Shown here piece after piece: positions 52,201 to 58,770 of a stretch of 64,000 nt of DNA. Position 1 is the stretch's first letter. The number at the start of each line of letters is the position of its first letter. The DNA comes from Phycisphaerae bacterium (GTDB lineage: Bacteria; Planctomycetota; Phycisphaerae; Phycisphaerales; UBA1924). The notes under the pieces were generated by a model that had not been told where the DNA came from, did not search any database, and worked only from the letters and a program-made list of their open reading frames with translations. The position numbers and the translations under genes are program-made. The stretch lies in contig BQMO01000016.1 of NCBI GenBank assembly GCA_022180725.1, forward strand, positions 62,001 through 126,000. Reading direction: 5' to 3'.

Positions 52201-52660
52201 CGTACATCTGGTTGACGTTGATCACCGACCCCTGCCCGAACATCACGCCCGCCGGGTTGATCAGGTACACCCGTCCGTTGGCGATCAGGCTCCCGTCGAT
52301 CCGCGTGGGCAGGCGGCTGTCGATGCGGTTCAGCACCCGGCTCTGGCTGTTGGGCTGGAGGAACCGGACGGTTTCTCCCCGCGCAATATCGAACGACCGG
52401 TAGTTGATGATGCTGTTGTGGCTCGCGCGGATCAGCGTCTCCGCCCCGTTGCGGGAAATGTTCACGTTCCCGCGCACCACCGTCGCCCCCTCCGGGCCGG
52501 CCATCGCCGGGCTGCACACCGCCGCCACCAACGCACCCGAGAGCGCCGCCGTCCACCCGCCCACGCGGCCAAGACCGTGACATTCCCCGAAGGCGAACCG
52601 CTCCGCCCGCGACAGAAGCCCACGCACCGAACGACCCGACGACGTGTTCATGCTCGACAT
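40289..52660 (-). CDS. Giant two-partner secretion exoprotein TpsA (filamentous haemagglutinin-like)
   Basis: A 4,123-aa exoprotein. Residues 1-54 are an extended signal peptide ending AMA. Residues 55-300 are the TPS domain: RNGAETLIRASHNSIINYRS, the INPAGVMFGQ motif (residues 134-143) and VINVNQMYAAAGNLS, which TpsB recognises. About 3,500 residues of Gly/Thr/Asn/Ala-rich beta-helix repeats follow, including three tandem ~345-aa units (46274-49390) and shorter ~75-110-aa units. The last ~230 residues are not repeat-like but mostly helical (EETVEFLVGWATYRDIPEDR). ATG at 52660 has GAGG 7 bases upstream. It is probably secreted by TpsB to the surface as an adhesin. Confidence 0.92.
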   Translation of the reverse strand: MSSMNTSSGRSVRGLLSRAERFAFGECHGLGRVGGWTAALSGALVAAVCSPAMAGPEGATVVRGNVNISRNGAETLIRASHNSIINYRSFDIARGETVRFLQPNSQSRVLNRIDSRLPTRIDGSLIANGRVYLINPAGVMFGQGSVINVNQMYAAAGNLSDKDFVRGIDRFTNLKGEVSNYGTLTANYVALVGDRVANQGAIVAPQGTVVMASGDEVLVGEKNGNVFLKINGEAGKGAAAGSAATENAGTISAKGGRVAMGAGDVIGMAVRHTGTTTAKKVTLEGQGTGEVRASGTIDATNTRGKGGEVKVLGENVALSGATIDASGSSGGGTVLVGGNFQGQGAERTATKTFVTGDSTIRADATDKGHGGKVIVWADQVTRYYGEISATGGANGGNGGFAEVSGKEFLVFRGGADLGAAKGSVGDLLLDPRDITVQNTGADDGLMADNIVNFNEPDTTTDITLSDEVLEVNANVTLQADRNIIVNQAVLNTNAGRSITFFAGNDITINASITTRGGAIALTAGNRGDGNGTATGSITVGADLDTTNNGDTGGNITLTSGASGSINLNADLTVRSGTITLTGPVAVSGARTVDTGDGNGNNTGAISFSGAITGNGGDTLSVVAGNGTGRSAVTFSSAISGLDGLTVTNASTISSNGIGTTAGGNVSVNHNGTHTVNGTINIGGTYTQAGGGGTTFAGGTGITTSNDNVTFANTVTTSVNTEFSVGTGTIDLNGAVALGASTTLTLTSDSDVQLDGGANSITGPGNLTLRPGSAIETRLSGAAPGGGRLDINTGDLSAIASSVGLVTIGSSALDAAVNINAAATFAAPTTFITGGVINASADITVNSGALRLHGGFDGGADAGGSVRFGAASVDLQAATVELIAGSGAGTSFIDALTNAPSFRAAAGGATRPTSFTYQQDASIVDADIPAAAQFGAAFAGMGYTITSSAGDVTLSTASKVANSALVISGGTVNINATIAPFGTTITGTTGINLGGSITTAGSGAGAAIQLNGNVVLGTSVSLTTNTAAAGANVGITGSVSGTTDATESLTIHAGTGGAVTLGGAVGTGVLRLDAFTITNSGTTSASAGIFAVTMNATAVTSATYSGVLNATSGGITLSAPTLNVNAGATTTSGGVFTATSGTAMTIGGNLTLDGAFTKNGAGTVSLGGNIVTTGDAIDFNGGNITLTTNVLLDTTNGGGSAGGAAVESAGTVNGAFNLVVRGGTTGAILFSSAVGNTTGLTLFQVDNGDTLSAGAVTASTVDVTTTTSATFGGLITALAGGIDVTSATINFNGGATTTGAITLDAATAFNATGGNIAGATGFTKSGAGLSSVGVNISTTNSALTFSAGSLLFTGASTLSAGTNTLTMQAADINGQNVVFLANDFDLAGGFGSVTGDGTGTLRIAGATTGTTLGIAGGAGTAQFDASDVVALADGVAGLITFGGGGQTANITIASTGFQDDVLFSTTGTVFTTGAVSGNDIGSDLSFTAGTVSLGGNLLTLGGDISITGNTVLTTDVAMDTTLAAQPGGHITLTGNLSGTAGGATESINFIAGVTGDVTVTGASGTDLSLFRITAARLALLGSVNATTIDITTSGTGTNTFGAMTATTMIVDTNAGGTATFNGLLTGGSGGITILGGTVNLNAGATTTSNGIFDITTASTFTIGAVALNLDGTFTKSGAGNCVIAGDLTTTNDAITFNSTATVGAANVTLTAGTAGIFFNSTLGLGGNNLTLLANAIDFGGANSVTGTGAGTLRFGGATNATTIGVGTGAGTLSLDATDLAALANQAAAVIAFGRTGQTGNIDIGGATFLDAMSANSTGTIFVTGTGIVGSNADSSVSLIGGLVNLGADIQTSGGAINLFGPVTLSGASPTLDTTGAGTVTTGGNITITGDVNSTAAFTNTLNIFAGSDGDVSLQDVGTGTALGGLLIFESDEVTAGAVTAGSIGVVVDNLGTYNGLLTGNGGVGFGIILTGSGAHTVNAGATTTNGGAFTASCGGLLTINAALTLDGAFVRNGGLTTLGADISTTNDAITFTDGDDDVTLSASGLTLTSGTATITFGGDLAAGANSLTLRGNGIDFNGGANTVTGTGTGTLTLVGATNATSIGVGTGAGTLSLSQTDLDAIANNAFAFIDIGSAAGTGTVTIGTASLRDPMRFRAGGVGGVVATSGVVTGTTADANLLFAGTTNSITNVGTLGTVTITGTNNTAGGVGGASIAITGAANNINGNLVTAGGTIGITGPVTLLANSLWDSTNAGAVAAGANITASSTIDGAFNLTFRAGTAGDIGVGGAIGSGTALGAITVVSVADTTADFDGAITASSFTQNAGSSNFDGLVTIGAGGISLTGETFTFNAGATTTGGGGVSITNNGLLTIANVAFNLDGAFSKLGAGATDLGANITTTNDAISFGGGTTTLTADVQLNTGAGLGNVTFNSALTGNQGLTITAGTGAVAFNAQVGATALTDLVVASSGSIASLSTITADGLVSFTSTGTVGLGGLVSAEDGFSSSGVNFTQLGGITTIDNAIAINHTGAVTNTGALDAGTAAITVAGATIAQNGSAAGGTYTATATGSIGIADDITAATIDIHAGTSGTGDLTFTAAGVDLAGTTIMLQAGDGTGGSGTTSLVDALTNAPTFRGLAGGSTSPTTFVHEQDADVTNALTATAGQFGDTPAGVDYTLCSNDGSVFITDGSKFAGALLTFCGLGTGGCVDFGADLSVGSLTVTSDWCVSANITLETTAGTLALLGAGDTFANTVTFRGPEIDFGNTIVGTGAIRLETLNAGDDILFAGAGVTGDLDLTATELGFFSDGFASITIGRSDGTGTIQSGGLFTALDPFIFRSPTGLIRLDHALSATGNGSFQFFGPTRLAAGIVTQSGTVDFFDTIEIAANVLIDTTDAGSFAGGQVSFGGAVDADSAGNDRDLQVDAGTADVFFSATVGASEALGSLTINASAIGLSGVITNGDQTYTGDVTLEDDLTTLAGGGVTVNGGTTLTNTIQITTNGTSDGDVTFNGAVDGDTLGPWGLTVDAGAGNVQFNGTVGAGDPLATLIVSANDITLFTVTTSGGQSYTSAGTLFLNGDLAGVGISVSGNTQLDTDVIITGSTFVNLAGTVNSATGLGRSLTINSPTTTLGGVVGGAAGGALGSLTTDAAGTTNLNGGAITVLNAITFADNIVLGANTTLASTTLGDVTFNGTVNTDGSARSLTVNTGGGTIVNGAVGGTAALANFTTDAAGFTRLGANVTTTAAQTYNDAVRLNANVVLNGASAAFASTVDSNDTITPRSLTITTTGATSFASDVGGSALLASLSVNATTIALRGVETNGNQAYTGTATLNGDLRVNNAGTLTITGNVLVAGASGLFTPGASGSDITITGTVNASGSPQALVINAREDTNNAGAGVFLQGNIGLGVGAGEFALSTLDVTGGAYTLQQVRTTGNQTYVGAGTLNGNLTISGVGAFDFDGDVVLGGNITIASTDGNILFQDDIDSDTTARTLTINVGGASRTLTFSGEVGGLRALNALTVTNPGAGVIAINGGRVRTTNDQVYNGRVLLGANTLIEVNDLTFGSTVDSSGANRSLTIDSTTVAAVGGVTRFNGIVGEGMRLLSLTTNADGTTRFGGNVRTTSGMTINDTLLIGADTVIDGGSGQMLFRNGINAASDASLPRLFLHTTFSSTASQQAIRVGASIGTTGIFRGVSINTGSGFVARTTPQKAATLVFADAFNLDGTINAATVAATDVFTIVAGNEGIRMGVNEKITVFGTLRLVGSGANNSQVSIPGEVRLGDITALGDIVVRADSIRFVARGGGTFFEKQVVGNAVAPNAPIFEVADAGRTDIVAGGSFDFVGTLNAADRDLVLFSNNLGLIQGGLASVGFSIRNFTEGTDGIAGGVNINLFRNPANTAQVFGLDLSSKGNPGTSIATSIAGAIPRDTETREVATPVTVGRALREPLQEMGVYVRDLKFEETVEFLVGWATYRDIPEDRLKPKYEVALNRLQAETVQAAVDAYRELMYAPVLGADGQPVLDESGQPQIAKRVEDIKYAIGEAWNAYSTTVDEPTGQGFRAYLEARTEGATAEEKDALVFLDAAREVCDRLDAMGLSPFETSIPKNRLIGEMLPAAMSEEQLKAAIYGNQLAMF
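42062..43812 (-). repeat. Short-period repeats in the TpsA C-terminal half
   Basis: The motif NGNQTYxGxxTLNGDL (and variants such as TTSGGQSYT and TTNDQVYNG) recurs near 42062, 42378, 42713, 42940, 43485 and 43788. Most neighbours are 227-335 bases apart, and one gap is 545. Each unit also contains an RSLTI or RSLTVN strand. These are coding repeats of the beta-helix. Confidence 0.7.
46274..49390 (-). repeat. Three tandem ~345-aa repeats in TpsA
   Basis: On the minus strand each unit has the pattern GVGTGAGTLSL plus DLxALAN (found near 46274, 47295 and 48342) and, about 290-300 bases further along, LDGxFTKxGAG plus TTNDAI (near 46575, 47582 and 48640). The period is 1,021 and 1,047 bases. 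Degenerate copies of single motifs occur near 44250, 45460, 49133 and 50254. The right boundary is approximate. Confidence 0.65.
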
Positions 52661-52786
52661 TGCATCCTCGCTTCCGGTGGTCGCCCGCCCTCGCGTTCGC
52701 CCCGGCTAATCCGCCCACGATCCCCCGGCCCCGATCCCCCGACCTCCGCCCGATCCGTATTCACCGCGCCTTCGCGCTTTCGTCCT

Positions 52787-54847
52787 TTAGTACAACACCG
52801 TCACCGAGAAGTGCACGCGGTTGTCCCCCGCGCTGATCTCGTTGGCCGGGTCGTCCAGGTCCTGGAGCGCAAAGCCCCAATCCAGCCTCATCGTGAAGTT
52901 CCGCTTCACCTGCAACTCCAGCCCGAGGCCCGCGCCGACCAGCGAGTAATCATCCTCGGTGATCGTCGTCCCCTTCCCGTTGCGCGACTTCGCCGCGTCG
53001 ATGAAGCCCTTCAGGATGAAATCCCAGTCCGCCCGCCCGAAGTTCTGCTGCGGCTGCCAGCGGAAGTTGTTCCCGAACATCCCGATCCGCTTGCCCAGCA
53101 GGGTGCCCGGGTTCTCCTCCACCCCCAGCGCCCGCGGCAGGTGGAACCGATACTCCAGCGACGCGACCACCAGCGAGTCACCCGCGATGACCGATTCGGG
53201 ATACCCACGCACCGTGAACATGCCGCCCGCGATGTCCTCCTCGCTCGCGATCAACCGATACCCGAACGCGTACTGCCCCCGCACCGACGCCACCAGCTCG
53301 TGCGCCAGGGTGGTCGGCCCCTGGCCTTCATCACCGCGATACCCCCCGGGGTTGATCAGCGGCTCGAGGAACATCGAATGCTCGGCGCTGAACTTGACCA
53401 CTTCCCACGAGTTGCTCACCTCGGGTCGGCCCAGTTCCTGGATGTCGCGTTCGTCGATGTCCGAGATCGCGCTCCACTGCGCCTCCAGCCCCAGGTCGAT
53501 ATACGTGCTCACCGCCTCCGTATACCGCTCGAACCGCACCCCGAGGTACGGAATGAAGAAGTTCTCGTCGCCCCCGCTCCCGCCGGTCTCGGAAATCTGC
53601 TCGGTCTTCCACCGAAGCCCGCCGTACACGTCGAGGAACGCCTCGCGGTGCTGCCACACCGTCCCGATCACCTCGGCCCCGAGCGTCACCGTCTCGCCCT
53701 CGAAGTCGTCCGTCGAGTTTCCCACGTCGCTCGCCGTGAACTCCGTGTACGACCCGAACGTCCGCAATCGCACCCGGTCCGACAGGATCGGGAACTCGTA
53801 ACTCAGCAGCAACGCGTGCGACGCGCTGAACCCCGCCGTCGTGTAATCAATCCGCAAAACGTCATCGTGCCCCGACAACTGATTGTGGACGAACCCGAAC
53901 CGCTCGCGCCACTCCGCCGTGGTCGACGTCCCCGTGTTGCTCAACTGCGCGTACAACGACCAGGGCTTGCTCTCGGCCACCAGGTAGTCCACCACCACCT
54001 GTTCCGGCTCGCTCCCGGGCGAGATCGCCACGTCCACGCGCCGGCCCGGGTGCCGGTTCAGCCGCGCCACGTAGTTATCGATCCGATCGCGGTGAAGCAG
54101 ATCTCCCGGTTGCAGGGGGGACTGATTCCGCACGCGCATCTGCACCGCGTCATCACTATCGATCCGATCGGTCGGCGATTCTGCTTCGCCGCTCGCCAGA
54201 CGATCCCCCGACGAAATCGTGCGCACCTGCCCGACCTTGCCCGTCCACACGATCACGCGAAGTTCCGCCCGGGCGCCGCCGCGCTTGTCCGCGCCCGTGT
54301 TCTCGTCGATGTCCTCGGGGTGCATCTGCACCGAAATGCCGATCAGTCCCTGATCGTTCAGCGCCGCCACGATCCCCTTGCACACCTCGTTGATCCCGCT
54401 GCGGTAGAAGTTGCCCCCCGCGCCCTCTTGAATGTCCCCGATCCGAACCTCCAACGTGGGCAGTCCGTCACGTGGGTCCACAAACCCGCCCGCCGACACG
54501 CCGAGCTTCACCCGCCACTTCGCCACTTCTTCCAGCGACGGCTGGTTCGGGTGCTCCGTCTTGTACTCCAGCACGAACCGGCTCACCGAGTAGGCCGGCC
54601 CTTCGTCCACCGGAGCCGTCGCGGCGGCTTCCGTCCCGGACTTGGCCGGCGTCGTCGCGGGAACCCCCGCGCCGGGCTGGATTGCATTCACATCCAGCGG
54701 CGGGGGGTCTTTCGCCGCATCCTGCCCCAGCACCGGATTGCACAAACCCGCAATCCCCAGCCCGAACGCTGTCACGACCGCGCGCGCCAACAGGCCACGA
54801 CATGCGTTCGTGTGCGTCACATTCATCCGCTCGCGTGTAGCGCTCAT
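52787..54847 (-). CDS. Two-partner secretion outer-membrane transporter TpsB (ShlB/FhaC type)
   Basis: A 686-aa protein. A signal peptide is followed by a Pro/Ala-rich linker and two POTRA-like domains (about residues 90-300). A 16-strand barrel of the Omp85 superfamily follows, with YAQLSNTGTSTTAEWRERFG at its start, the VRGY loop motif (FTVRGYPES) that gates the pore, and a C-terminal strand ending in Tyr (HFSVTVLY), as outer-membrane porins need. The first ~30 residues include alternatives; ATG at 54847 has AAGGA 6 bases upstream and is preferred to 54877. It lies 126 bases upstream of tpsA and should thread it across the outer membrane. Confidence 0.9.
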   Translation of the reverse strand: MSATRERMNVTHTNACRGLLARAVVTAFGLGIAGLCNPVLGQDAAKDPPPLDVNAIQPGAGVPATTPAKSGTEAAATAPVDEGPAYSVSRFVLEYKTEHPNQPSLEEVAKWRVKLGVSAGGFVDPRDGLPTLEVRIGDIQEGAGGNFYRSGINEVCKGIVAALNDQGLIGISVQMHPEDIDENTGADKRGGARAELRVIVWTGKVGQVRTISSGDRLASGEAESPTDRIDSDDAVQMRVRNQSPLQPGDLLHRDRIDNYVARLNRHPGRRVDVAISPGSEPEQVVVDYLVAESKPWSLYAQLSNTGTSTTAEWRERFGFVHNQLSGHDDVLRIDYTTAGFSASHALLLSYEFPILSDRVRLRTFGSYTEFTASDVGNSTDDFEGETVTLGAEVIGTVWQHREAFLDVYGGLRWKTEQISETGGSGGDENFFIPYLGVRFERYTEAVSTYIDLGLEAQWSAISDIDERDIQELGRPEVSNSWEVVKFSAEHSMFLEPLINPGGYRGDEGQGPTTLAHELVASVRGQYAFGYRLIASEEDIAGGMFTVRGYPESVIAGDSLVVASLEYRFHLPRALGVEENPGTLLGKRIGMFGNNFRWQPQQNFGRADWDFILKGFIDAAKSRNGKGTTITEDDYSLVGAGLGLELQVKRNFTMRLDWGFALQDLDDPANEISAGDNRVHFSVTVLY

Positions 54848-54964
54848 CCCCGATCCTTTGTGTCCAATGGTCACCACGCACGACCACCCGCCGAAACGCG
54901 GCTGGCCGCCTCAAACCCGTTCGTGGACCCGCGCCCCCGCGACCCGCCCACGTTTCTCTTCCAC

Positions 54965-54994
54965 AGACTAAATCCAATCCCTATCCGCCGTCAA
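54965..54994 (-). promoter_or_regulatory. Candidate promoter for the TPS pair
   Basis: On the minus strand TTGACG (54989-54994) and TAGTCT (54965-54970) are 18 bases apart. The -35 matches 5 of 6 consensus bases; the -10 matches the first, second and sixth positions. Transcription would start about 110 bases before tpsB. Planctomycete promoters are poorly known, so confidence is low. Confidence 0.35.
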
Positions 54995-55013
54995 GTGCCA
55001 ACACTACTACTAG

Positions 55014-55032
55014 TCGCGCGGATTCTGCGCGA
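55014..55032 (-). terminator. Hairpin after the TagF-FGE gene
   Basis: TCGCGC and GCGCGA form a 6-bp stem around a 7-base loop 3 bases after the stop of the TagF-FGE fusion. No T-run follows. Together with the promoter candidate just beyond, it suggests the TPS pair can be transcribed separately from the T6SS genes. Confidence 0.4.
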
Positions 55033-55035
55033 TAG

Positions 55036-58000
55036 TCATTGTTTCCCCGATAGATACCCGTTCGAGGCCAGCGCCGATTTGATCCGGTCCCCCGCCCCGG
55101 CCGCTCCGGCCTCGCGGGGGGCTGAAAAGGCCAGCCGGAACCCGACATCACTCCACCACCCGCCAACCTGCGTCCCGGACACCGCGATAGCCTCCTCCGG
55201 CTTGATTTCGCCCGGAGACAACGCCGACGCACCAATCACACGGACTTTCTCCCCCCGTCCGATCAGTTTTTCAATGTCCGCGAGGGTCGCCGGCACAGCA
55301 TCCATCGCCCCGGCATCCTCAAACACGATCTCCGCGACGTTGCCGATCAGATTCCGAAACTCCCCTTGGCTCTCCCCGCCTAATGCGCCCTGGAACCACA
55401 ACACCCCATCATCGCCTTCGACCGCGGGTTTGTCATCGGTGATCGGTGGAATCGGCCTGCCGGCGGGCCGGAAGACATTCGAACTGGGATACTCGCGGTC
55501 TGACGCGTCGAGCGCTTTGATGTGATCGAAAGCCCGCTTCCAAGTAGCGTCGCGCCGATTCGTCGCCCCAACACCACCCCCTTGGGCGGTTTTCCATTCA
55601 CCCGGCGTCGGTAGGCGGCACCCGGCGAGGCGAGCCATGAGCATCGCCGCACGGGCCGAAACCTGCTGCATCGGCGAGTCCCACGTCGGCGGATCGATCT
55701 TCATCCCCTCGGGGTAGTAGGCCTTCCCGGCCATGCTCGGGCTGCCACGCAGCCACCCCGCCGAGGTGTCCCCGTCGCCGATCGGCGAGGGAACGATCTT
55801 CCCATCATTCCACACCCAGGCCCGCGGCCCGCGGCGCATATCCAGACCGCCGGTATCCGAGGACGGCAGGGCCGTCTTGAACTCGGCCCATTTCCCCGCC
55901 GCGTCGATCGCGCCGGCGAACTGCCCGACCGAAACTTCCGTCGTGGCCAGGAAGGACACGTCGTCCCCGCTGGCCGGTTCGATACGGCGGAACTCCACGC
56001 GGTGCGTGTTCCCGCCATGCCGAAGGGTGTAGGCGACGCGGTCCCCCGCCGTGCCATCTTCCATGATCCATCCCGCGGCCCCGGGACCGAGTTTGCCAAG
56101 GTCGAGTTCCGCCCCGCGGCCGCGCAACGGTTCGAGGGCCGCGAGCAACGCCGCGGGGGCGCCGCCAGTGGCCACGTCCAGCCCCTGCACCTTGGCCACG
56201 AACTCGTCCATCGCGGCGCGTTGCGCCGCGTCGCGGGCCGCGCCGGACTTGCCCGCCGCAGCCTCCACTGCTTGCGCAAAGGCGTGCCGGGCCAGGTTGT
56301 ACTTCGCCCACGTCGGCAGGCCAGCCAGTTCGGCCTCGCCCGCGCCCAAGGGCGCCATCGCCGCCATCCCTGCGCGGATCATCGCCTCATCGGTCAGGCT
56401 GGACTTCGCCCAGCGTGACCACATCTGCGCGCCGGTGCGCGTGGCCTCACGCGTCAGGGCCGCACGCCGGTCTGCGTCTTCCAGCCGTCCGAGCACGGCG
56501 CGCACTTCCTCGGGCAGCACCTTCGCCGCGATCGCCAACTCCTCGGCCGTGCCGGGCCAACCCGTGCCATCCAGCAGCCGCCACGCCGTAACCACTTCCG
56601 AAGCACGGACCCGCGACAACTCGCCCTTGGCCTCGCGGATCGCCGCGAGCAGCGCCGCGTGATTCTGCTCGCCCGACAACTTCGCCAGTCGGTCGCAGCG
56701 CGTGGCCAACGGCCCGAGCGCCACGCCCAGGTCCTTCCATGCCGGGTCGGCCCGCATGTCCGCCAGCGCCGCCGTGATGGTCACCCCCGCCTCGTCCGGC
56801 TCGTCGGCCCGGAGACCACGGGCCAGCATCCCCTCAACCCGCGCGGCCTTGTCGAGCAACCCGCTCGCCCCACGCGCCCACGACTGGAGCGATGTTCGCG
56901 CTTCCTCCGTTTTCCCCGCGTCGCCCGCCACCACACCGTCCGCCGCCGAGCGGATGGCGTCCTCGCGCTTGCTCTCGAAGACCTGGTTCACCACCCCCAT
57001 GTTCGCTTCGGAGAGCGTGGGGATCGGGCCGGCGCTCAGGCTGGTCAACCCCGACTCGGCCTGCACGAGCGCCGCGGAGAGCGCCTCCACCCGCGCCCGC
57101 GCCGCCTTCCACCCTTTCGACGGATCAATCCCGCGCATCCCCGCGGCCCACGCGGCCCGCATCGGCGGGGCCGACACCTTCGGCGATGCCGCCACACCCT
57201 CGGTGTACGCCCGGATGCGCCCGTAGGTCTCCGCGAGGAGCGCCTCGGCTTCGCCCGCCACCGTGGCCACTTCGCCTTCGACGCCCCGCATATCCGCGAT
57301 CAGTCGATCACGCCCTGATGGATTGAACGTCGCCGTACGGATGAACTTTTCTTCCTTGTCCGCCGCGCGATCCACACGCTGCCGGAGCGCGGGATCGACG
57401 GTTCGCCCTTCCTCGGCGGCCTCACGCTCCAAGATCGCGAGCATCTCGCGGGTACGCGAGACCAGCGCCTCGAACCCCCACCCGGCCCGTGGATCGCCCG
57501 ATCCCACATCGCTGATCGTCGACGGCGGGGGCTTGGGAACGATCCGCGGCGTTTCGTCGGGCTTGACGGCGTTCGACCCCGAACCATACGGCCCGGGCGC
57601 GGGCGAGGGTTCATCCGACCCCCCGCCGCGCGAAAGCACGAACAGCACGACGACCGCCACGACCGCGACCACGCCCGCCCCGATCAGCAGACCCTTCTTG
57701 CCGCCCGAACGAACGCCCGGGTCGCCCGTGGCGCCGCCGGAGGGCGCCCCCTTCGTCGCGGCCCGCGTCCGACGGAGTTTGCCCTCGCGCCAGTCCTTGA
57801 CGCGCGACTCGACGCCCGCGGCGAACGTCGCGTCGATCGTGTAGGGCACGTCGCTGGTCAAGGCCAATCCCTTGGGGGTCGCGCGGATGCAGAACAACTG
57901 CGGCGGCTTCGGCTCTCCCACGATGATGTCGAGATAACTCTGCCCGAGCGCTTCGAACACGAGGATCGGCGCGGCGTCGGAAAGTTCCTGCCCCAGCAAC

Positions 58001-58737
58001 GTAAGCCACCCGAGGACGCCTTCGCCCCCTTCCTTCAGGACGCGTGGCACACGAAGGTGCTGCGCAGGCGGGGACTCGGCGACGGACCGCGAAAGCCGCA
58101 TCGACCCGGTCGGCGGGCGGAACGCCGCCATTTCTCGATCAACCTCGTACATCACACGGGTCACGCCGCTGGTTGCCGAATCGCCCCCGGTCATGGTCGG
58201 GTCCGTGAGGAGTCTCGCAAGCAGCGCGGCGTCGGCGCCGGTGTCGGTGCTCGCGCCGTCGGCGAACGCCACCGCGGCTCGTTCCTCCAGCGCGCGTCGT
58301 GCCTCGCCGATCGAGAGCCGCACCAGTTCCGCGGCGTTGGTCTGCGTGACCTTGCCCTCGATCTGTTCGAGCAGCGGCATGATGGTCGCGATCGACCACG
58401 CCGCGGGCATCCCCTCGACCAGACCGCACACGCACATGGGGTACTTCGAGCGGCCCTTGCCGTCCTTGCTCGCCCACATCCGCCCGACGAGCAGCCCTTC
58501 CGGCAGACGCCAGTAGAACGCGTGCCGGAAACCCGGCAACGCCTGCCCCTCGCCCAACCGCTCCCACGATCCCGAGTCGATGTTCCCCGCGATGCCCTCG
58601 GCATACAGCACGCGCTTGGCCCGCACCAGCGCGTCGCAGTCCAGCCCGATCTCCTCGATGTGATCATCCCAGCCCGGGTGCTTCCCGAAGGCTGCCACGT
58701 GCACCCGCACCGAACTCATCGAGCCGTCCTTGCCCAT
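55036..58737 (-). CDS. TagF-like domain fused through a membrane helix to an FGE/SUMF1-like domain
   Basis: A 1,233-aa fusion. Residues 8-160 look like TagF, the T6SS post-translational regulator (AAFGKHPGWDDHIEEIG, HAFYWRLPEGLLVGRMW). After a second globular part, residues 348-369 form one membrane helix (GLLIGAGVVAVVAVVVLFVL). Residues 420-930 are Ala/Arg-rich and helical (probably coiled coils). Residues 960-1204 are a formylglycine-generating-enzyme-like fold (SFLATTEVSVGQFAG; GCRLPTPGEWKTAQGG; NLIGNVAEIVFE; VGFRLAF) that lacks the usual catalytic Cys region. The TagF part would be cytoplasmic and the FGE part periplasmic. Start ATG at 58737 has GGAG 7 bases upstream. Confidence 0.78.
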   Translation of the reverse strand: MGKDGSMSSVRVHVAAFGKHPGWDDHIEEIGLDCDALVRAKRVLYAEGIAGNIDSGSWERLGEGQALPGFRHAFYWRLPEGLLVGRMWASKDGKGRSKYPMCVCGLVEGMPAAWSIATIMPLLEQIEGKVTQTNAAELVRLSIGEARRALEERAAVAFADGASTDTGADAALLARLLTDPTMTGGDSATSGVTRVMYEVDREMAAFRPPTGSMRLSRSVAESPPAQHLRVPRVLKEGGEGVLGWLTLLGQELSDAAPILVFEALGQSYLDIIVGEPKPPQLFCIRATPKGLALTSDVPYTIDATFAAGVESRVKDWREGKLRRTRAATKGAPSGGATGDPGVRSGGKKGLLIGAGVVAVVAVVVLFVLSRGGGSDEPSPAPGPYGSGSNAVKPDETPRIVPKPPPSTISDVGSGDPRAGWGFEALVSRTREMLAILEREAAEEGRTVDPALRQRVDRAADKEEKFIRTATFNPSGRDRLIADMRGVEGEVATVAGEAEALLAETYGRIRAYTEGVAASPKVSAPPMRAAWAAGMRGIDPSKGWKAARARVEALSAALVQAESGLTSLSAGPIPTLSEANMGVVNQVFESKREDAIRSAADGVVAGDAGKTEEARTSLQSWARGASGLLDKAARVEGMLARGLRADEPDEAGVTITAALADMRADPAWKDLGVALGPLATRCDRLAKLSGEQNHAALLAAIREAKGELSRVRASEVVTAWRLLDGTGWPGTAEELAIAAKVLPEEVRAVLGRLEDADRRAALTREATRTGAQMWSRWAKSSLTDEAMIRAGMAAMAPLGAGEAELAGLPTWAKYNLARHAFAQAVEAAAGKSGAARDAAQRAAMDEFVAKVQGLDVATGGAPAALLAALEPLRGRGAELDLGKLGPGAAGWIMEDGTAGDRVAYTLRHGGNTHRVEFRRIEPASGDDVSFLATTEVSVGQFAGAIDAAGKWAEFKTALPSSDTGGLDMRRGPRAWVWNDGKIVPSPIGDGDTSAGWLRGSPSMAGKAYYPEGMKIDPPTWDSPMQQVSARAAMLMARLAGCRLPTPGEWKTAQGGGVGATNRRDATWKRAFDHIKALDASDREYPSSNVFRPAGRPIPPITDDKPAVEGDDGVLWFQGALGGESQGEFRNLIGNVAEIVFEDAGAMDAVPATLADIEKLIGRGEKVRVIGASALSPGEIKPEEAIAVSGTQVGGWWSDVGFRLAFSAPREAGAAGAGDRIKSALASNGYLSGKQ

Positions 58738-58770
58738 CGGATTCTCCGCGCCGCCCCACGGCGCCTCTCA

